From: an uncultured Planctomycetales bacterium | GTDB lineage: Bacteria > Planctomycetota > Planctomycetia > Isosphaerales > Isosphaeraceae | Length of the DNA: 64,000 bases | Reading direction: 5' to 3' | NCBI GenBank assembly: GCA_903926465.1 | Contig: CAIYJE010000021.1 | Span: forward strand, 62,001-126,000 | Part shown: piece after piece, positions 1 to 10,730 of the stretch | Layout of the letters: every line of letters begins with the position of its first letter | How positions within the stretch are numbered: the first letter of the stretch is position 1 | Notes under the pieces: model-generated | Told to the model about the DNA's origin: nothing | Databases searched by the model: none | Seen by the model: the letters and a program-made list of their open reading frames with translations, nothing else | Made by a program: the position numbers and the translations under genes

Positions 1-1751
1 ACGGCAAGAGCACCCTTGCCGATCAACTCCTGCTTCAGTCAGGGGCGATCAGCCAGCGCGAATTTCGCGAGCAATTGCTCGACGATATGGACCTGGAACG
101 GGAACGCGGCATCACAATCAAAGCCCGCGCCGTCGCAATTAACTACCTGCTCGACGGTCAGACCTACGAACTCAACCTGATCGATACCCCCGGGCACGTC
201 GATTTCCACTACGAGGTCTCCCGCAGCCTGGCTGCCTGCGAAGGGGCTATCTTGCTGGTGGACTCTACCCAGGGCGTGCAAGCGCAAACCGTGGCCAATG
301 CCTACGCGGCCATTGGCGCGGATCTGACCATCGTTCCCGCGCTCAATAAAATTGACATGCAGGCCTCTCGGCCTGAGGAAGTCAAGGACGAGATCGAGCA
401 AACCCTTGGGCTCGACCGCCACGAAGTTCTGGCCGTGAGTGGCAAAACCGGACAGGGAGTTCCTGAGCTCTTCAAAGCGATCATTGATCGAATCCCTGCG
501 CCAGCCGGCAAGGTTGATGCCCCACTTCGCGCCCTGATCTTTGACTCAAAGTTTGATGACTACCAGGGCGTGGTGGTTTATTGCCGAGTGGTGGATGGCA
601 CCCTACGGACCGGCCAAAAGATTCGCCTGATGGCCGGAGACACTGAGCACGAAGTGACCGGGCTCGGCCGGTTCCGGCCGCACGCCGTGGCCTGCGATGA
701 ACTCTCCGTTGGCCAGGTCGGCTACGTCATCGCCAACATCAAATTGCTCTCTGAAGTTCGCATCGGCGATACAATTACCACGGCGATCAGGCCGGCCACC
801 GACGCACTTCCCGGCTACCAGGAACCCAGGCAGGTTGTGTACTGCGGACTCTTTCCCGCCACCCATAACCAGTTTGATGATCTGCGAACCGCCCTCCAAA
901 AACTCTCGCTCAACGACGCCAGCTTCACCTTTGAGCCTGAGACCTCAGACGCCCTTGGGTTCGGTTTCCGCTGCGGATTCCTGGGCATGCTCCACATGGA
1001 GATCGTCCAGCAACGGCTTGAGCGGGAAAGCAATCTGGCGCTGGTGCAAACGGCACCCAACGTCACTTATGAAATTCTCACGCGCCAGGGTGAGGTTCTG
1101 CACGTCTCAAATCCCACCAGAATTCCTGAACCGGGCGACATCGAAGAGTTTCGTGAGCCGATCGCCAAGGTCCAGTTCATCATTCCAGCCGATGCAATTG
1201 GCCAGCTCATGCAGCTTTGCACCGACCGACGCGGGATTTATCTCAAAACCGAATACATCACTCCAACCCGGGTCATTCTTGCTTATGAGCTACCCCTGGC
1301 TGAGATGATCTATGACCTCTATGACAAGCTGAAAAGCACCACCCGTGGCTACGGGACCATGGATTACGATCTTATTGGCTACCGCGCAGCCGACCTCGTG
1401 CGGCTGGACGTACTGGTTGCCGGTGATAAGGTCGATGCCCTGTCCGTGGTGGTGCACCGCGATCAGGCCTACCGACGTGGCTTGCGGCTGGTGAAAAAAC
1501 TCAAGGCCGAAATTGATAAGCATCAATTCGAAATCGCGATCCAGGCAGCTATCGGCAGCAAGATCGTGGCCCGAGAAACGATTTCCGCCATGCGAAAGAA
1601 CGTCACCGCCAAGTGCTATGGTGGCGACATCACACGAAAACGAAAACTGCTCGAAAAACAAAAAGAAGGCAAGAAGCGTATGAAACAGGTGGGGAACGTC
1701 GAGATCTCTCAAGACGCGTTCCTCTCTGTTCTGGATTCCTCCGAGGAATAA
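1..1751 (+). CDS. lepA: Elongation factor 4 (LepA), 5' end outside window
   Basis: Ribosomal back-translocase GTPase. The reading frame is open from base 3, where the P-loop GKST is already being read, so only the first few residues are missing. The G-domain follows in order: ERERGITIK (switch I side), DTPGH near codon 61 and NKID near codon 115. Then come the EF-G-like beta-barrel, domains III and V, and the LepA-specific C-terminal domain, ending in the family-typical KRMKQVGNVEI stretch. About 583 codons are present, against roughly 600 in the whole family. It is followed by a signal peptidase gene, preserving the classical lepA-lepB neighbourhood. Identification is secure. Confidence 0.97.
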   Translation, partial: GKSTLADQLLLQSGAISQREFREQLLDDMDLERERGITIKARAVAINYLLDGQTYELNLIDTPGHVDFHYEVSRSLAACEGAILLVDSTQGVQAQTVANAYAAIGADLTIVPALNKIDMQASRPEEVKDEIEQTLGLDRHEVLAVSGKTGQGVPELFKAIIDRIPAPAGKVDAPLRALIFDSKFDDYQGVVVYCRVVDGTLRTGQKIRLMAGDTEHEVTGLGRFRPHAVACDELSVGQVGYVIANIKLLSEVRIGDTITTAIRPATDALPGYQEPRQVVYCGLFPATHNQFDDLRTALQKLSLNDASFTFEPETSDALGFGFRCGFLGMLHMEIVQQRLERESNLALVQTAPNVTYEILTRQGEVLHVSNPTRIPEPGDIEEFREPIAKVQFIIPADAIGQLMQLCTDRRGIYLKTEYITPTRVILAYELPLAEMIYDLYDKLKSTTRGYGTMDYDLIGYRAADLVRLDVLVAGDKVDALSVVVHRDQAYRRGLRLVKKLKAEIDKHQFEIAIQAAIGSKIVARETISAMRKNVTAKCYGGDITRKRKLLEKQKEGKKRMKQVGNVEISQDAFLSVLDSSEE

Positions 1752-1808
1752 GGCGCACCCTCTGCCTTTCTTCAGAGGCTTGGTGCGTTACTCGGTTCAG
1801 GGGCTCCG

Positions 1809-3326
1809 ATGGCCGACTTCGCGTCTCCTTACCGGGTACAAAACCGATGCCGGGAAGCTGATCAGGTGGCTGGCTCTACCCAGCTTGGTCAAACGCATCT
1901 CAGGCGGCCAAGAACTTCCGCGATCGTGCGGAAGTTCGTTGAGTCGTTCGTTCTGCTGGGTATTGGCCTGGCCCTGGTGCGGGTCTTTCTGGCCGAAGCG
2001 TATGTGGTACCCAGTGGGTCGATGGCGCCTGGGCTACTGGGCGTGCATACCGATAGGATCTGCCCGCGTTGCCAGATCGTGTTCGATCTGGGTTTAGAGG
2101 GGGAGACTTCCGACCTGGGCAAACCGGTTTGCCCGAACTGCGGGAACCCGGACGTGGAAGGGGCCTTCCAGACCCTGTCCGAGGGAGATCGGGTGCTGGT
2201 TCAGAAGCATTTTTATGCGTTCCGAGCCCCCAGACGCTGGGAAGTTGCCGTTTTTTCCGGCCCGGAGGGAAATGGGCAACCGTTCGTGAAACGGGTGGCG
2301 GGCTTGCCGGGAGAAGAGGTTCAGATCCGTGATGGGGATCTCTATATCAACGGGCGAATCCAGCCCAAGAGCCTTGCCGAACAGAGAGCCGTTCGTGTGC
2401 TTGTGTACGACCATGACCACCAACCGGCGGACTACGCGTTCAATCCGCGCTGGATTGTTCATGGTGGCAACAAGTCGGGTGAAGAAAGCACGACAACCTG
2501 GCAACCGATTCCCGGTGGGTTCCAGGCGCAAGGCAAGGGCCAGCCGGCTGAGGAAACAGACTGGCTGAGTTATCGCCACTGGCAGCCCGACCGCGAGGCA
2601 ACCGGGCCGATTCGCGATTACCTTTCCTACAATGGAGTAGGCCTGGGCGGCGACTACCGCGTTGAAGACCTGATGCTAGAAACCGAGGTCGCACTGAGCG
2701 AACCGGATCAGCCGATCCTGTTTACGCTTGGTCGAGGCCGCGATCGGCTGGAAGTCGCACTTTCGGCCGGGGCGGGGGCACAGCCTGAGGTTCGCCAGAA
2801 CGGCCAGCGTGTGGTGATTTGCCCGGGGCCTGGAAAGCTCCAGGTTTCGGCCGGCGGGGCACTCCGGTTCACACGCGTGGAGGTTTCGTATTTCGATCAT
2901 CGCTTGCTGGTTGCCATGAACGGCCAGCTTGCCTTTGATCCCGTGGACTTCCCCACGCAAGATTCTGGCCCACCCAGTCCCGCTCCCGTTCTGGCAATTG
3001 GCGTTCGTGGTGGCGCGGCAACCGTGCGGCATCTCCGGGTGTTTCGCGATATCTACTACACCCCTCAGCTTTCCGGGCTGTTTCAGCCTGGCTTTGGAGT
3101 GGCCAAGCCGTACCAGCTTGGGCCCGATGAATATTTTCTACTGGGCGATAACAGCGAAATCTCTCACGATAGCCGGTTCTGGTCAACTGGACCGGTGGTG
3201 CGTCGTGAGGAGTTTATTGGGAAGCCGATTCTGGTTCACTTGCCCGGTCGGATGCGGCCGTGGTTCTGGTTGGGCAGGGCACCCTTCTGGGTTCCTGATT
3301 TCCGGGAAATTCGCTATATTCGATAG
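1809..3326 (+). CDS. lepB: Signal peptidase I with zinc ribbon and large insert, copy 1
   Basis: Membrane serine protease that removes signal peptides at the periplasmic face of the inner membrane. A transmembrane segment (about residues 43-62) leads into PSGSMAP, where S71 is the expected nucleophile. K161 in FVKRVAGLPGE is the general base, and the C-terminal box GDNSEISHDSRFW is present. Two additions are unusual. A CPRC/CPNCG pair (C85, C88, C108, C111) directly after the Ser box looks like a zinc ribbon. About 220 residues (roughly 190-410) lie between the Lys box and the C-terminal box and look like a beta-sandwich, with VRHLRVFRDIYYT near their end. At 505 residues it is far longer than ordinary bacterial enzymes. 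The ATG at 1809 has AGGGG upstream; a GTG at 1926 is an alternative start. Confidence 0.9.
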   Translation: MADFASPYRVQNRCREADQVAGSTQLGQTHLRRPRTSAIVRKFVESFVLLGIGLALVRVFLAEAYVVPSGSMAPGLLGVHTDRICPRCQIVFDLGLEGETSDLGKPVCPNCGNPDVEGAFQTLSEGDRVLVQKHFYAFRAPRRWEVAVFSGPEGNGQPFVKRVAGLPGEEVQIRDGDLYINGRIQPKSLAEQRAVRVLVYDHDHQPADYAFNPRWIVHGGNKSGEESTTTWQPIPGGFQAQGKGQPAEETDWLSYRHWQPDREATGPIRDYLSYNGVGLGGDYRVEDLMLETEVALSEPDQPILFTLGRGRDRLEVALSAGAGAQPEVRQNGQRVVICPGPGKLQVSAGGALRFTRVEVSYFDHRLLVAMNGQLAFDPVDFPTQDSGPPSPAPVLAIGVRGGAATVRHLRVFRDIYYTPQLSGLFQPGFGVAKPYQLGPDEYFLLGDNSEISHDSRFWSTGPVVRREEFIGKPILVHLPGRMRPWFWLGRAPFWVPDFREIRYIR

Positions 3327-3330
3327 TAGG

Positions 3331-3400
3331 AGGCGATTTCAGGCCTTGGTCCAGGCACCTCCCGTGAGCGTGAGCCGGCCTTGGTTTGGAACCCGTTTCC
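3331..3400. repeat. Degenerate copy of hairpin repeat family 1
   Basis: It sits between the two signal peptidase genes. The order GATTTCAGGCCTTGGTCCAGG, CACCTCCCG, GAGCCGGCCTTGG, AACCCGTTTCC follows the better copies at 19722-19797 and 29574-29652, but with many changes. The outer arms still pair imperfectly. Confidence 0.5.
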
Positions 3401-3482
3401 AGGAAGCATTCCCAGACGCTCGATCTTGCGTCTGAATTCAGGCTCATCAAAAACATCGCTTTCTCCCGGAAATGTTGCTGAC

Positions 3483-5189
3483 ATGGCTCGGAATTCCTCA
3501 CTCCCACCCGCGTTAGCATCTCCAGTCACGCAACCTGGCGCGGGGGTGCCCCACCCACACCGGCCGCATTCCATCAGCCCGCTTCGTGACTTTGTTGAAC
3601 AGATAGCCATCGCCTTTATTCTGGCGTTCCTGGTACGTGGGTTTGGTGCGGAAGCGTTCGTGATTCCCACGGGATCGATGGCACCCACCCTGATGGGAAT
3701 GCACAAGGATGTCGACTGTCCACGCTGCGGCGCACAGTTCATGGTGAACGCCTCTGAGGAATTCGATCATCGAGGCAACCAGCGAGAACTCGCAACGGTG
3801 GTCAGCGGGATCTGTGCCAATTGCCGGTTACCAGTGAAGCTGGCAGATCGGCCAACCTTCAATGGTGACCGCATTCTGGTCAATAAGTTCCTGTACAACC
3901 TGCCCTGGGTTTCCAAGGACCAGCCGAAGCGTTGGGAGGTGGTGGTCTTCCATTACCCAGAGGAACCCGAAACCAACTACATCAAACGCTTGGTCGGTAT
4001 GCCCAACGAGCAGCTCAAGATCATTCATGGCGATATCTTGCGTAAACCTCTGGGCACCGACGATGACTTTCGGCTCTTACGCAAGCCGATGCCACATTTG
4101 CAGGCCATGCTCCAGACGGTTTACGACGATCGCTATCGGCCCAAATTGCTGGAAGCCAAGCCAGCCTGGCATCGCTGGTCTGCCTCGGAACCTAGCTCCT
4201 GGTCTGAGGTTGAGTCTCAAACGTCTGCTTACACCTCAAAGCCAACCGATTCCTGGTCGACCCTGCGGTACCAACATCTGATCCCAGACCCATCTCAGTC
4301 TCGCGCATTGATTGCGGGGCAGCCGGCAGATCCTCAACCCAGACTGATTTCAGACTACTATTCCTACAATTCGGGGTCGCCGTACGAGCAGCAAATGGCC
4401 GACCCGATCTCACCCCACTGGGTGGGCGATCTCTCGATTCGGTTCCAGGCCAAGAGTACAGAGAAATCTGGAGCGCTGCGTGTGACCCTGGTCGAAGCCG
4501 GTGTCTTTTACCACTGTGAGATTGATCTGCAAACTGGGCAGGCCCGGCTCTTCCGTGACGATGAACAACTGGGAGACCCAGCCCCGACCGCGTTCAAAAA
4601 CGGCGGTACGCATGATATTCAGTTTGCGAACGTCGATGGCCGCCTGACCCTCTGGATTGACGGCGACACCCCCTTTGGTGAGGGGATGCTGGTGCAAGAC
4701 GGGCAGGAGGGGTACGGAGCCCCCACCGCGGAAGACCTTCAGCCGGTGCGAATTGCCTCGCGAGCAGCCTCGGTCACGGTGAGCGACCTTGTTCTCTGCC
4801 GAGATATTTACTATACACTTACACCAGGTGACTGGGATTACACGGGGCTCGGGATCTTCCGGGGCACCACGCTTTCTGACCCCACGGAATTTGGTCGAAT
4901 TAGCGAACTCCGGCCTGCGGAATACACCATTCACTCTGAATCGTACATGATGCTTGGCGATAACAGCCCCAGAAGCAAAGACGGGCGAGGCTGGAGCCTT
5001 CGGGATCGTGACTGGGACGATGGAGATCGCCAGGCCTGGGAAGTTCCAGAGGAACTCCTTATCGGCAAAGCGTTCTACGTTTACTGGCCACACGGAAAGC
5101 CGTTCTGGCCAAACCTGCCCCTGGGCGGTAGCCGAAACTTCCGCATACCGTTCCGGCCGAACTTCGAACGGATGAAGTGGATCCGCTGA
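3483..5189 (+). CDS. lepB: Signal peptidase I with zinc ribbon and large insert, copy 2
   Basis: Second type I signal peptidase, 568 residues from the ATG at 3483; an upstream TTG in frame would run through a repeat and is unlikely. There is a proline-rich cytosolic N-terminus, one transmembrane helix (about 37-57), then IPTGSMAPTL with S65 as nucleophile. CPRC (C79, C82) and CANC (C111, C114) form a putative zinc ribbon. NYIKRLVGMPNE carries the catalytic K168, and MLGDNSPRSKDGRGW is the C-terminal box. Between the Lys box and the C-terminal box lie about 330 residues that include a LamG/concanavalin-like pattern (LTLWIDG, then LVLCRDIYYT). It is paralogous to the preceding gene but well diverged, which points to an old duplication. 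Different substrate sets for the two enzymes are an inference. Confidence 0.9.
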   Translation: MARNSSLPPALASPVTQPGAGVPHPHRPHSISPLRDFVEQIAIAFILAFLVRGFGAEAFVIPTGSMAPTLMGMHKDVDCPRCGAQFMVNASEEFDHRGNQRELATVVSGICANCRLPVKLADRPTFNGDRILVNKFLYNLPWVSKDQPKRWEVVVFHYPEEPETNYIKRLVGMPNEQLKIIHGDILRKPLGTDDDFRLLRKPMPHLQAMLQTVYDDRYRPKLLEAKPAWHRWSASEPSSWSEVESQTSAYTSKPTDSWSTLRYQHLIPDPSQSRALIAGQPADPQPRLISDYYSYNSGSPYEQQMADPISPHWVGDLSIRFQAKSTEKSGALRVTLVEAGVFYHCEIDLQTGQARLFRDDEQLGDPAPTAFKNGGTHDIQFANVDGRLTLWIDGDTPFGEGMLVQDGQEGYGAPTAEDLQPVRIASRAASVTVSDLVLCRDIYYTLTPGDWDYTGLGIFRGTTLSDPTEFGRISELRPAEYTIHSESYMMLGDNSPRSKDGRGWSLRDRDWDDGDRQAWEVPEELLIGKAFYVYWPHGKPFWPNLPLGGSRNFRIPFRPNFERMKWIR

Positions 5190-5246
5190 GTCAAACGCAC
5201 GACATTTGCAACCGAGTCTGCACGCGTGTCACGGAGGACACATCCA

Positions 5247-6128
5247 ATGGCCTTGCTCGAAGTCCGCAATCTTCAGAAGAGCTACGGGCGCCGACTCGTT
5301 GTTAGCAAGGTGGATTTCGACGTCGACGCCGGTGAAATCATCGGGCTACTCGGTCCCAACGGCGCAGGTAAAACCACCAGCTTCCGGATGACCATCGGCC
5401 TCATCGATGCCGATGCCGGTCAGGTCATGTTCGACAACAAAGACGTGACCCGTTTACCCATGTATCAGCGGGCCCGGCTCGGCCTAGGCTACCTGCCACA
5501 AGAGGCCAGCGTCTTCAAGCAACTGTCTGTTGAAGACAACCTCATGGCCATTCTCGAAACTCGCAAAGACCTGAACCGAAAAGAACGTCGGCGCCGGCAG
5601 GATCAACTGCTTGAGCAGTTCGGCCTGAGCCATGTCCGCAAGACCAGCGCCAGCCGCGTGTCTGGCGGCGAACGCCGGCGTGTGGAAATCGCACGCTCGC
5701 TTGTGACCGAGCCCAAGCTGCTTATGCTCGACGAACCGTTCGCGGCCATCGATCCCAAAACCGTCAGCGAGATCCAGGACGTCATCAAAGACCTGGCCAA
5801 GAGCTTCGGCATCGGAATCTTGCTGACCGATCACTCAGTGGAGCGGGTTCTTGAGAGCGCGGACCGCAGCTACCTGATCCACGAAGGAAAAGTGGTGGTC
5901 TGGGGTACCAGTCAGCAGATCCTCAACAATGCAGATGCCAAGAAGTACTACCTGGGAGAGCGGTTCCAGGCCGGTCACCTGCTGGATCCGGTACAGCCGC
6001 CGCCAGGGCTACCAGCGCAACACCGCACAGATCCACCTCAAGGCGTGGATTCGCCGCACCGTTCGGTTCCCCTGGAACCAGCGACCGTCATCATGGATAT
6101 CGGTCAGAACGACCAGCTCGATCGGTGA
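5247..6128 (+). CDS. lptB: LPS-export-type ABC transporter ATPase (LptB-like)
   Basis: Cytoplasmic ATPase expected to drive lipopolysaccharide extraction with LptF, LptG and LptC; those partners are not in this window. Walker A GPNGAGKT is at residues 36-43, the signature VSGGERRR near 140, Walker B LLMLDEPFAAIDP near 160, and the switch histidine in LTDHSV. The wording FAAIDP and the VFKQLSVEDN stretch are LptB-typical. The C-terminus runs about 50 residues past the usual end and is Pro/Gln-rich, without recognisable homology. The ATG at 5247 is preceded by ACGGAGGA at good spacing, so an in-frame GTG at 5226 is not needed. A generic LIV-type ATPase is the main alternative. Confidence 0.88.
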   Translation: MALLEVRNLQKSYGRRLVVSKVDFDVDAGEIIGLLGPNGAGKTTSFRMTIGLIDADAGQVMFDNKDVTRLPMYQRARLGLGYLPQEASVFKQLSVEDNLMAILETRKDLNRKERRRRQDQLLEQFGLSHVRKTSASRVSGGERRRVEIARSLVTEPKLLMLDEPFAAIDPKTVSEIQDVIKDLAKSFGIGILLTDHSVERVLESADRSYLIHEGKVVVWGTSQQILNNADAKKYYLGERFQAGHLLDPVQPPPGLPAQHRTDPPQGVDSPHRSVPLEPATVIMDIGQNDQLDR

Positions 6129-6203
6129 TGCTCACGCAACCGACAGGCAAAAACGGATCAGACGCCTGGGCCACCCAGATCCAGCGAAACACCGTGGCCA
6201 AGT

Positions 6204-6356
6204 GGAAGAGCGCCTGCTCTGGTGGCATGGATGTCGCCGGCTACGGGTCATCCGTGCAGTGAAACCATGGAAGAGCGCCTGCTCTGGTGGCATGGATGTC
6301 GCCGGCTTGCGGGTCATCCGTGTTGTGAAGCCATGGAAGAGGGCCTGCTCTGGTCA
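6204..6356. repeat. Tandem repeat, about 65-66 bp unit, 2.3 copies
   Basis: The unit begins GGAAGAGCGCCTGCTCTGG and ends near GTGAAACCAT. Copies start at about 6204, 6269 and 6335, and the third is cut off after about 20 bases. The first two differ at only a few positions (CTACGGG against CTTGCGGG, GCAGTGAAA against GTTGTGAAG). GCCTGCTCTGGTGGCATGG recurs exactly. The spacer 6129-6502 between lptB and the next genes is otherwise featureless. A frame is open through the repeat on each strand, but I see no evidence that it is translated. Confidence 0.85.
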
Positions 6357-6502
6357 TTTGTCACACTTCACCAGAGCACGCACGTGTCTTCTGATTCCCA
6401 GAAGTGTGCAGCCTCAGCAAGACTTGGGATCGACAACGAGGGTTTCACCCTGGGCGCACATCGTACCGCCCCGATCGGGGCTCAAGACAACCCAGCGTGC
6501 AA

Positions 6503-6724
6503 TCATCCGCGTGGTTTGGATGAGGCTGGCCATTCCATCACCACGTTCAGCAGCAGCAGCACCAGGGTGGCAACCGCCATGATCATAAGGATGGTCAACG
6601 CCAGCCGTACGGCCTGCCGCCAGATCCGGGGCCAGGTCTCATTTCTTGAGGCCGAATAGACCAGGCTGATGGCGGTGGTCAGCGGAATCAGGAACCAGTA
6701 GACGTTCAGATTTTGGGGGGTCAT
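6503..6724 (-). CDS. Small membrane protein coupled to the upstream DUF6677-like gene
   Basis: A 73-residue protein with two predicted membrane helices (about 9-25 and 42-63) separated by a short basic loop, RIWRQAVR. Its start overlaps the stop of the upstream membrane protein in an ATGA arrangement, so the two are probably translated together and may form a complex. No family is recognised with certainty. The strict overlap and clean hydrophobic pattern support it as a real gene. Confidence 0.7.
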   Translation of the reverse strand: MTPQNLNVYWFLIPLTTAISLVYSASRNETWPRIWRQAVRLALTILMIMAVATLVLLLLNVVMEWPASSKPRG

Positions 6725-7284
6725 GCGTGTGCCTGGGAAGAGGTGACCGGAGCGGAAGCGGCGGGTGTGGCAGTCTTCGCAACCTCTTCAGGCTCATCCC
6801 CATGAGCCGGCCCCTCAAATGCATCAAAAATCGCCAGAAGGTTCAAAAGCCCGGCAATCGCCGTGTTGACCCATCCAATTTCAACCAGCGGGCCAAGCCT
6901 GGGATGAACTCCAAAAAGCTCTTTCATGCTTGGCTCGGCCTGGTAACCCCACAGAATGGGGTCCATACCATAGCGCTTGAAGGTTGCCTGAATGAGCGCA
7001 GGCAATGAGGGCAACCCCACAAAAAATTGGCAGAAGTAACTGAACCGAAAATTCTCGGAGTCTTGTCTCGGATCGGTCCACCGGAAGAAGACGTTTCGCC
7101 CTTCACCCAGGAAAAAACCAAGAAAGAAAAGCCCGAGAATGCACGTGGCATAAAGAACCGCCTTCCCTTTGCGGCCCTGGTACCAGTGGCCTAAACCCGG
7201 AATCAGCCAGGCCAGAAAACCCGCCAGATAGCGGTTCTTCATGTCGACTTGCTTGGGTGGGGAAAAAGACCGGCTCTCTGTCAC
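6721..7284 (-). CDS. Planctomycete membrane protein (DUF6677-like)
   Basis: 187 residues. The N-terminal region YLAGFLAWLIPGLGHWYQGRKGKA is TM2-like, with a Gly-rich turn between two membrane segments. A second hydrophobic pair lies near residues 85-100 and 135-155, and the tail is rich in Ala and acidic residues. I associate this pattern with DUF6677, a family known mainly from planctomycetes, on memory only. The chosen GTG at 7284 has GGAG eight bases upstream; an internal ATG at 7242 has none. Function unknown. Confidence 0.65.
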   Translation of the reverse strand: MTESRSFSPPKQVDMKNRYLAGFLAWLIPGLGHWYQGRKGKAVLYATCILGLFFLGFFLGEGRNVFFRWTDPRQDSENFRFSYFCQFFVGLPSLPALIQATFKRYGMDPILWGYQAEPSMKELFGVHPRLGPLVEIGWVNTAIAGLLNLLAIFDAFEGPAHGDEPEEVAKTATPAASAPVTSSQAHA

Positions 7285-7504
7285 TTCAAAACTCCACTCT
7301 GGCAGTTCAATGATTTCTTAGACAGATTGTGTCTCAGAACCAAATTTTAATGAAAGTGGGTCCGTTCTCCCAGATCAACCCACATCGCCTCAGCATTCAG
7401 GTCACCACAAACTTGCAGAGGCAAAGCCAAGTCACTCCCGGCGCAGGGCAGGCCAAGCCAGCTTCCAAGCGACCGTTTAGCCCAAGAATCAGAGAGCCAA
7501 CCGG

Positions 7505-9625
<2,121 letters not shown>

Positions 9626-9646
9626 TTAACCCAGACAGACCACCAC

Positions 9647-10096
9647 TCAGCCGGTCACCCACTCGTGACCCGAAAGCTGGTGGCTCACAAGTTCCTCGGG
9701 CCGAAACCAAAGGGCGATCTCACGCGTAGCCGACTCGGGGCTATCGCTACCGTGGACCAGATTATTCTGCTTGCTCACGGAAAAATCGCCACGAATCGTG
9801 CCCGGTTCAGACTCGGCACCATTGGTTTTGCCAAGCATCTTGCGAACGACCGAGATGGCCTCTGGCCCCTCATACACGCCCACGATTACTGGACCGTGGG
9901 TGATAAAGTCCAGCAGGCCTCCAAAGAACGGCCGATCTCGGTGTTCTCCGTAATGCTGCTCTGCAATCGCACGGCTGGCCTGAACGAGCTTGAGAGCGAC
10001 CAGGGTCAGCCCTTTCGACTCAAAACGAGAAAGAATGGGCCCCACAAGGCGGCGCTGCACGCAGTCGGGCTTCAGAATGATCAGGGTTCGTTGCAT
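9647..10096 (-). CDS. ndk: Nucleoside diphosphate kinase
   Basis: Transfers the gamma-phosphate from ATP to other nucleoside diphosphates. 149 residues from the ATG at 10096, matching the family N-terminus MQRTLIILKPD; the frame extends further upstream but would give an atypical leader. H115 in NLVHGSDSPESA is the phosphorylated histidine, and KPD near the N-terminus and GTIRGDF are the usual nucleotide-site residues. It is slightly longer than the E. coli enzyme through a C-terminal FRPEELVSHQLSGHEWVTG extension. Upstream on the same strand, 117 bases away, is a JAMM metalloprotease gene. Confidence 0.95.
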   Translation of the reverse strand: MQRTLIILKPDCVQRRLVGPILSRFESKGLTLVALKLVQASRAIAEQHYGEHRDRPFFGGLLDFITHGPVIVGVYEGPEAISVVRKMLGKTNGAESEPGTIRGDFSVSKQNNLVHGSDSPESATREIALWFRPEELVSHQLSGHEWVTG

Positions 10097-10213
10097 CGGT
10101 TCCGCTCTGGGGAAAGAGATAATCCAGGGCTTTGCCGCTACCACCTGTTGGCACGTTGCATGTACCCCGGCCAGCCCTGTGCTCGGTTTTGAGTACAAGA
10201 TACGCAGATGAGT

Positions 10214-10720
10214 CTAAATTCTCGGCCCTTGGGATTCAACGCTTGGGCTTAGCAATCGCCACCTCAATTCCTCGAAATCGGCCGCACCCAGACGCCAGAT
10301 GCGGACCTCCGGTACGGCCGTGCGAAGTGAAATGATGATCCGTGGCAGCGGGCCATAGTGATTCTGCTCCAAGTCTACCCGGCTCGGAACCGCCACCGTG
10401 TCTGGATGCGAGTGGTAAATGGCCAGCATTCCCAGCGAATGGGATCTCATACTCTGAATCGCCGCGATCAGGTCGCCAGGATCTGCATTGTACCGGGTCC
10501 GGCTGGCCAGCTCGTTGCGGAGCGGATAGAACGCCTCGACCAGCGGCTGATGCGCACCGGCCAGAATGCCACACGCCTCGCTAGGCGCTTCCTGCAAGCA
10601 ATGAGTCACCATGGCATTCAGGATGCGCCTGGGTATTTCAAGCGGCGGGGTACCAGCGTACACATCAGGTCCACGGTGGTTTGCGATGTCAGGAACCCTT
10701 GAATGGAGGTCAGATACCAC
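10214..10720 (-). CDS. JAMM/MPN-domain metalloprotease
   Basis: Single-domain MPN protein of 168 residues. All JAMM zinc and catalytic residues are present: E48 in SEACGILAG, then H103, H105, S113 and D116 in YHSHPDTVAVPSRVD (the HxHx7SxxD pattern). It should therefore be an active zinc isopeptidase or peptidase. Bacterial relatives include Mec, which removes cysteine from a sulfur-carrier protein, but no ThiS-like carrier or cysteine synthase gene lies nearby, so the substrate is unknown. It begins about 10 bases after the epimerase stop and is probably in that operon. The start is a GTG and the first 25 residues look unstructured; a later start cannot be excluded. Confidence 0.85.
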   Translation of the reverse strand: MVSDLHSRVPDIANHRGPDVYAGTPPLEIPRRILNAMVTHCLQEAPSEACGILAGAHQPLVEAFYPLRNELASRTRYNADPGDLIAAIQSMRSHSLGMLAIYHSHPDTVAVPSRVDLEQNHYGPLPRIIISLRTAVPEVRIWRLGAADFEELRWRLLSPSVESQGPRI

Positions 10721-10730
10721 GGATCGAGGA

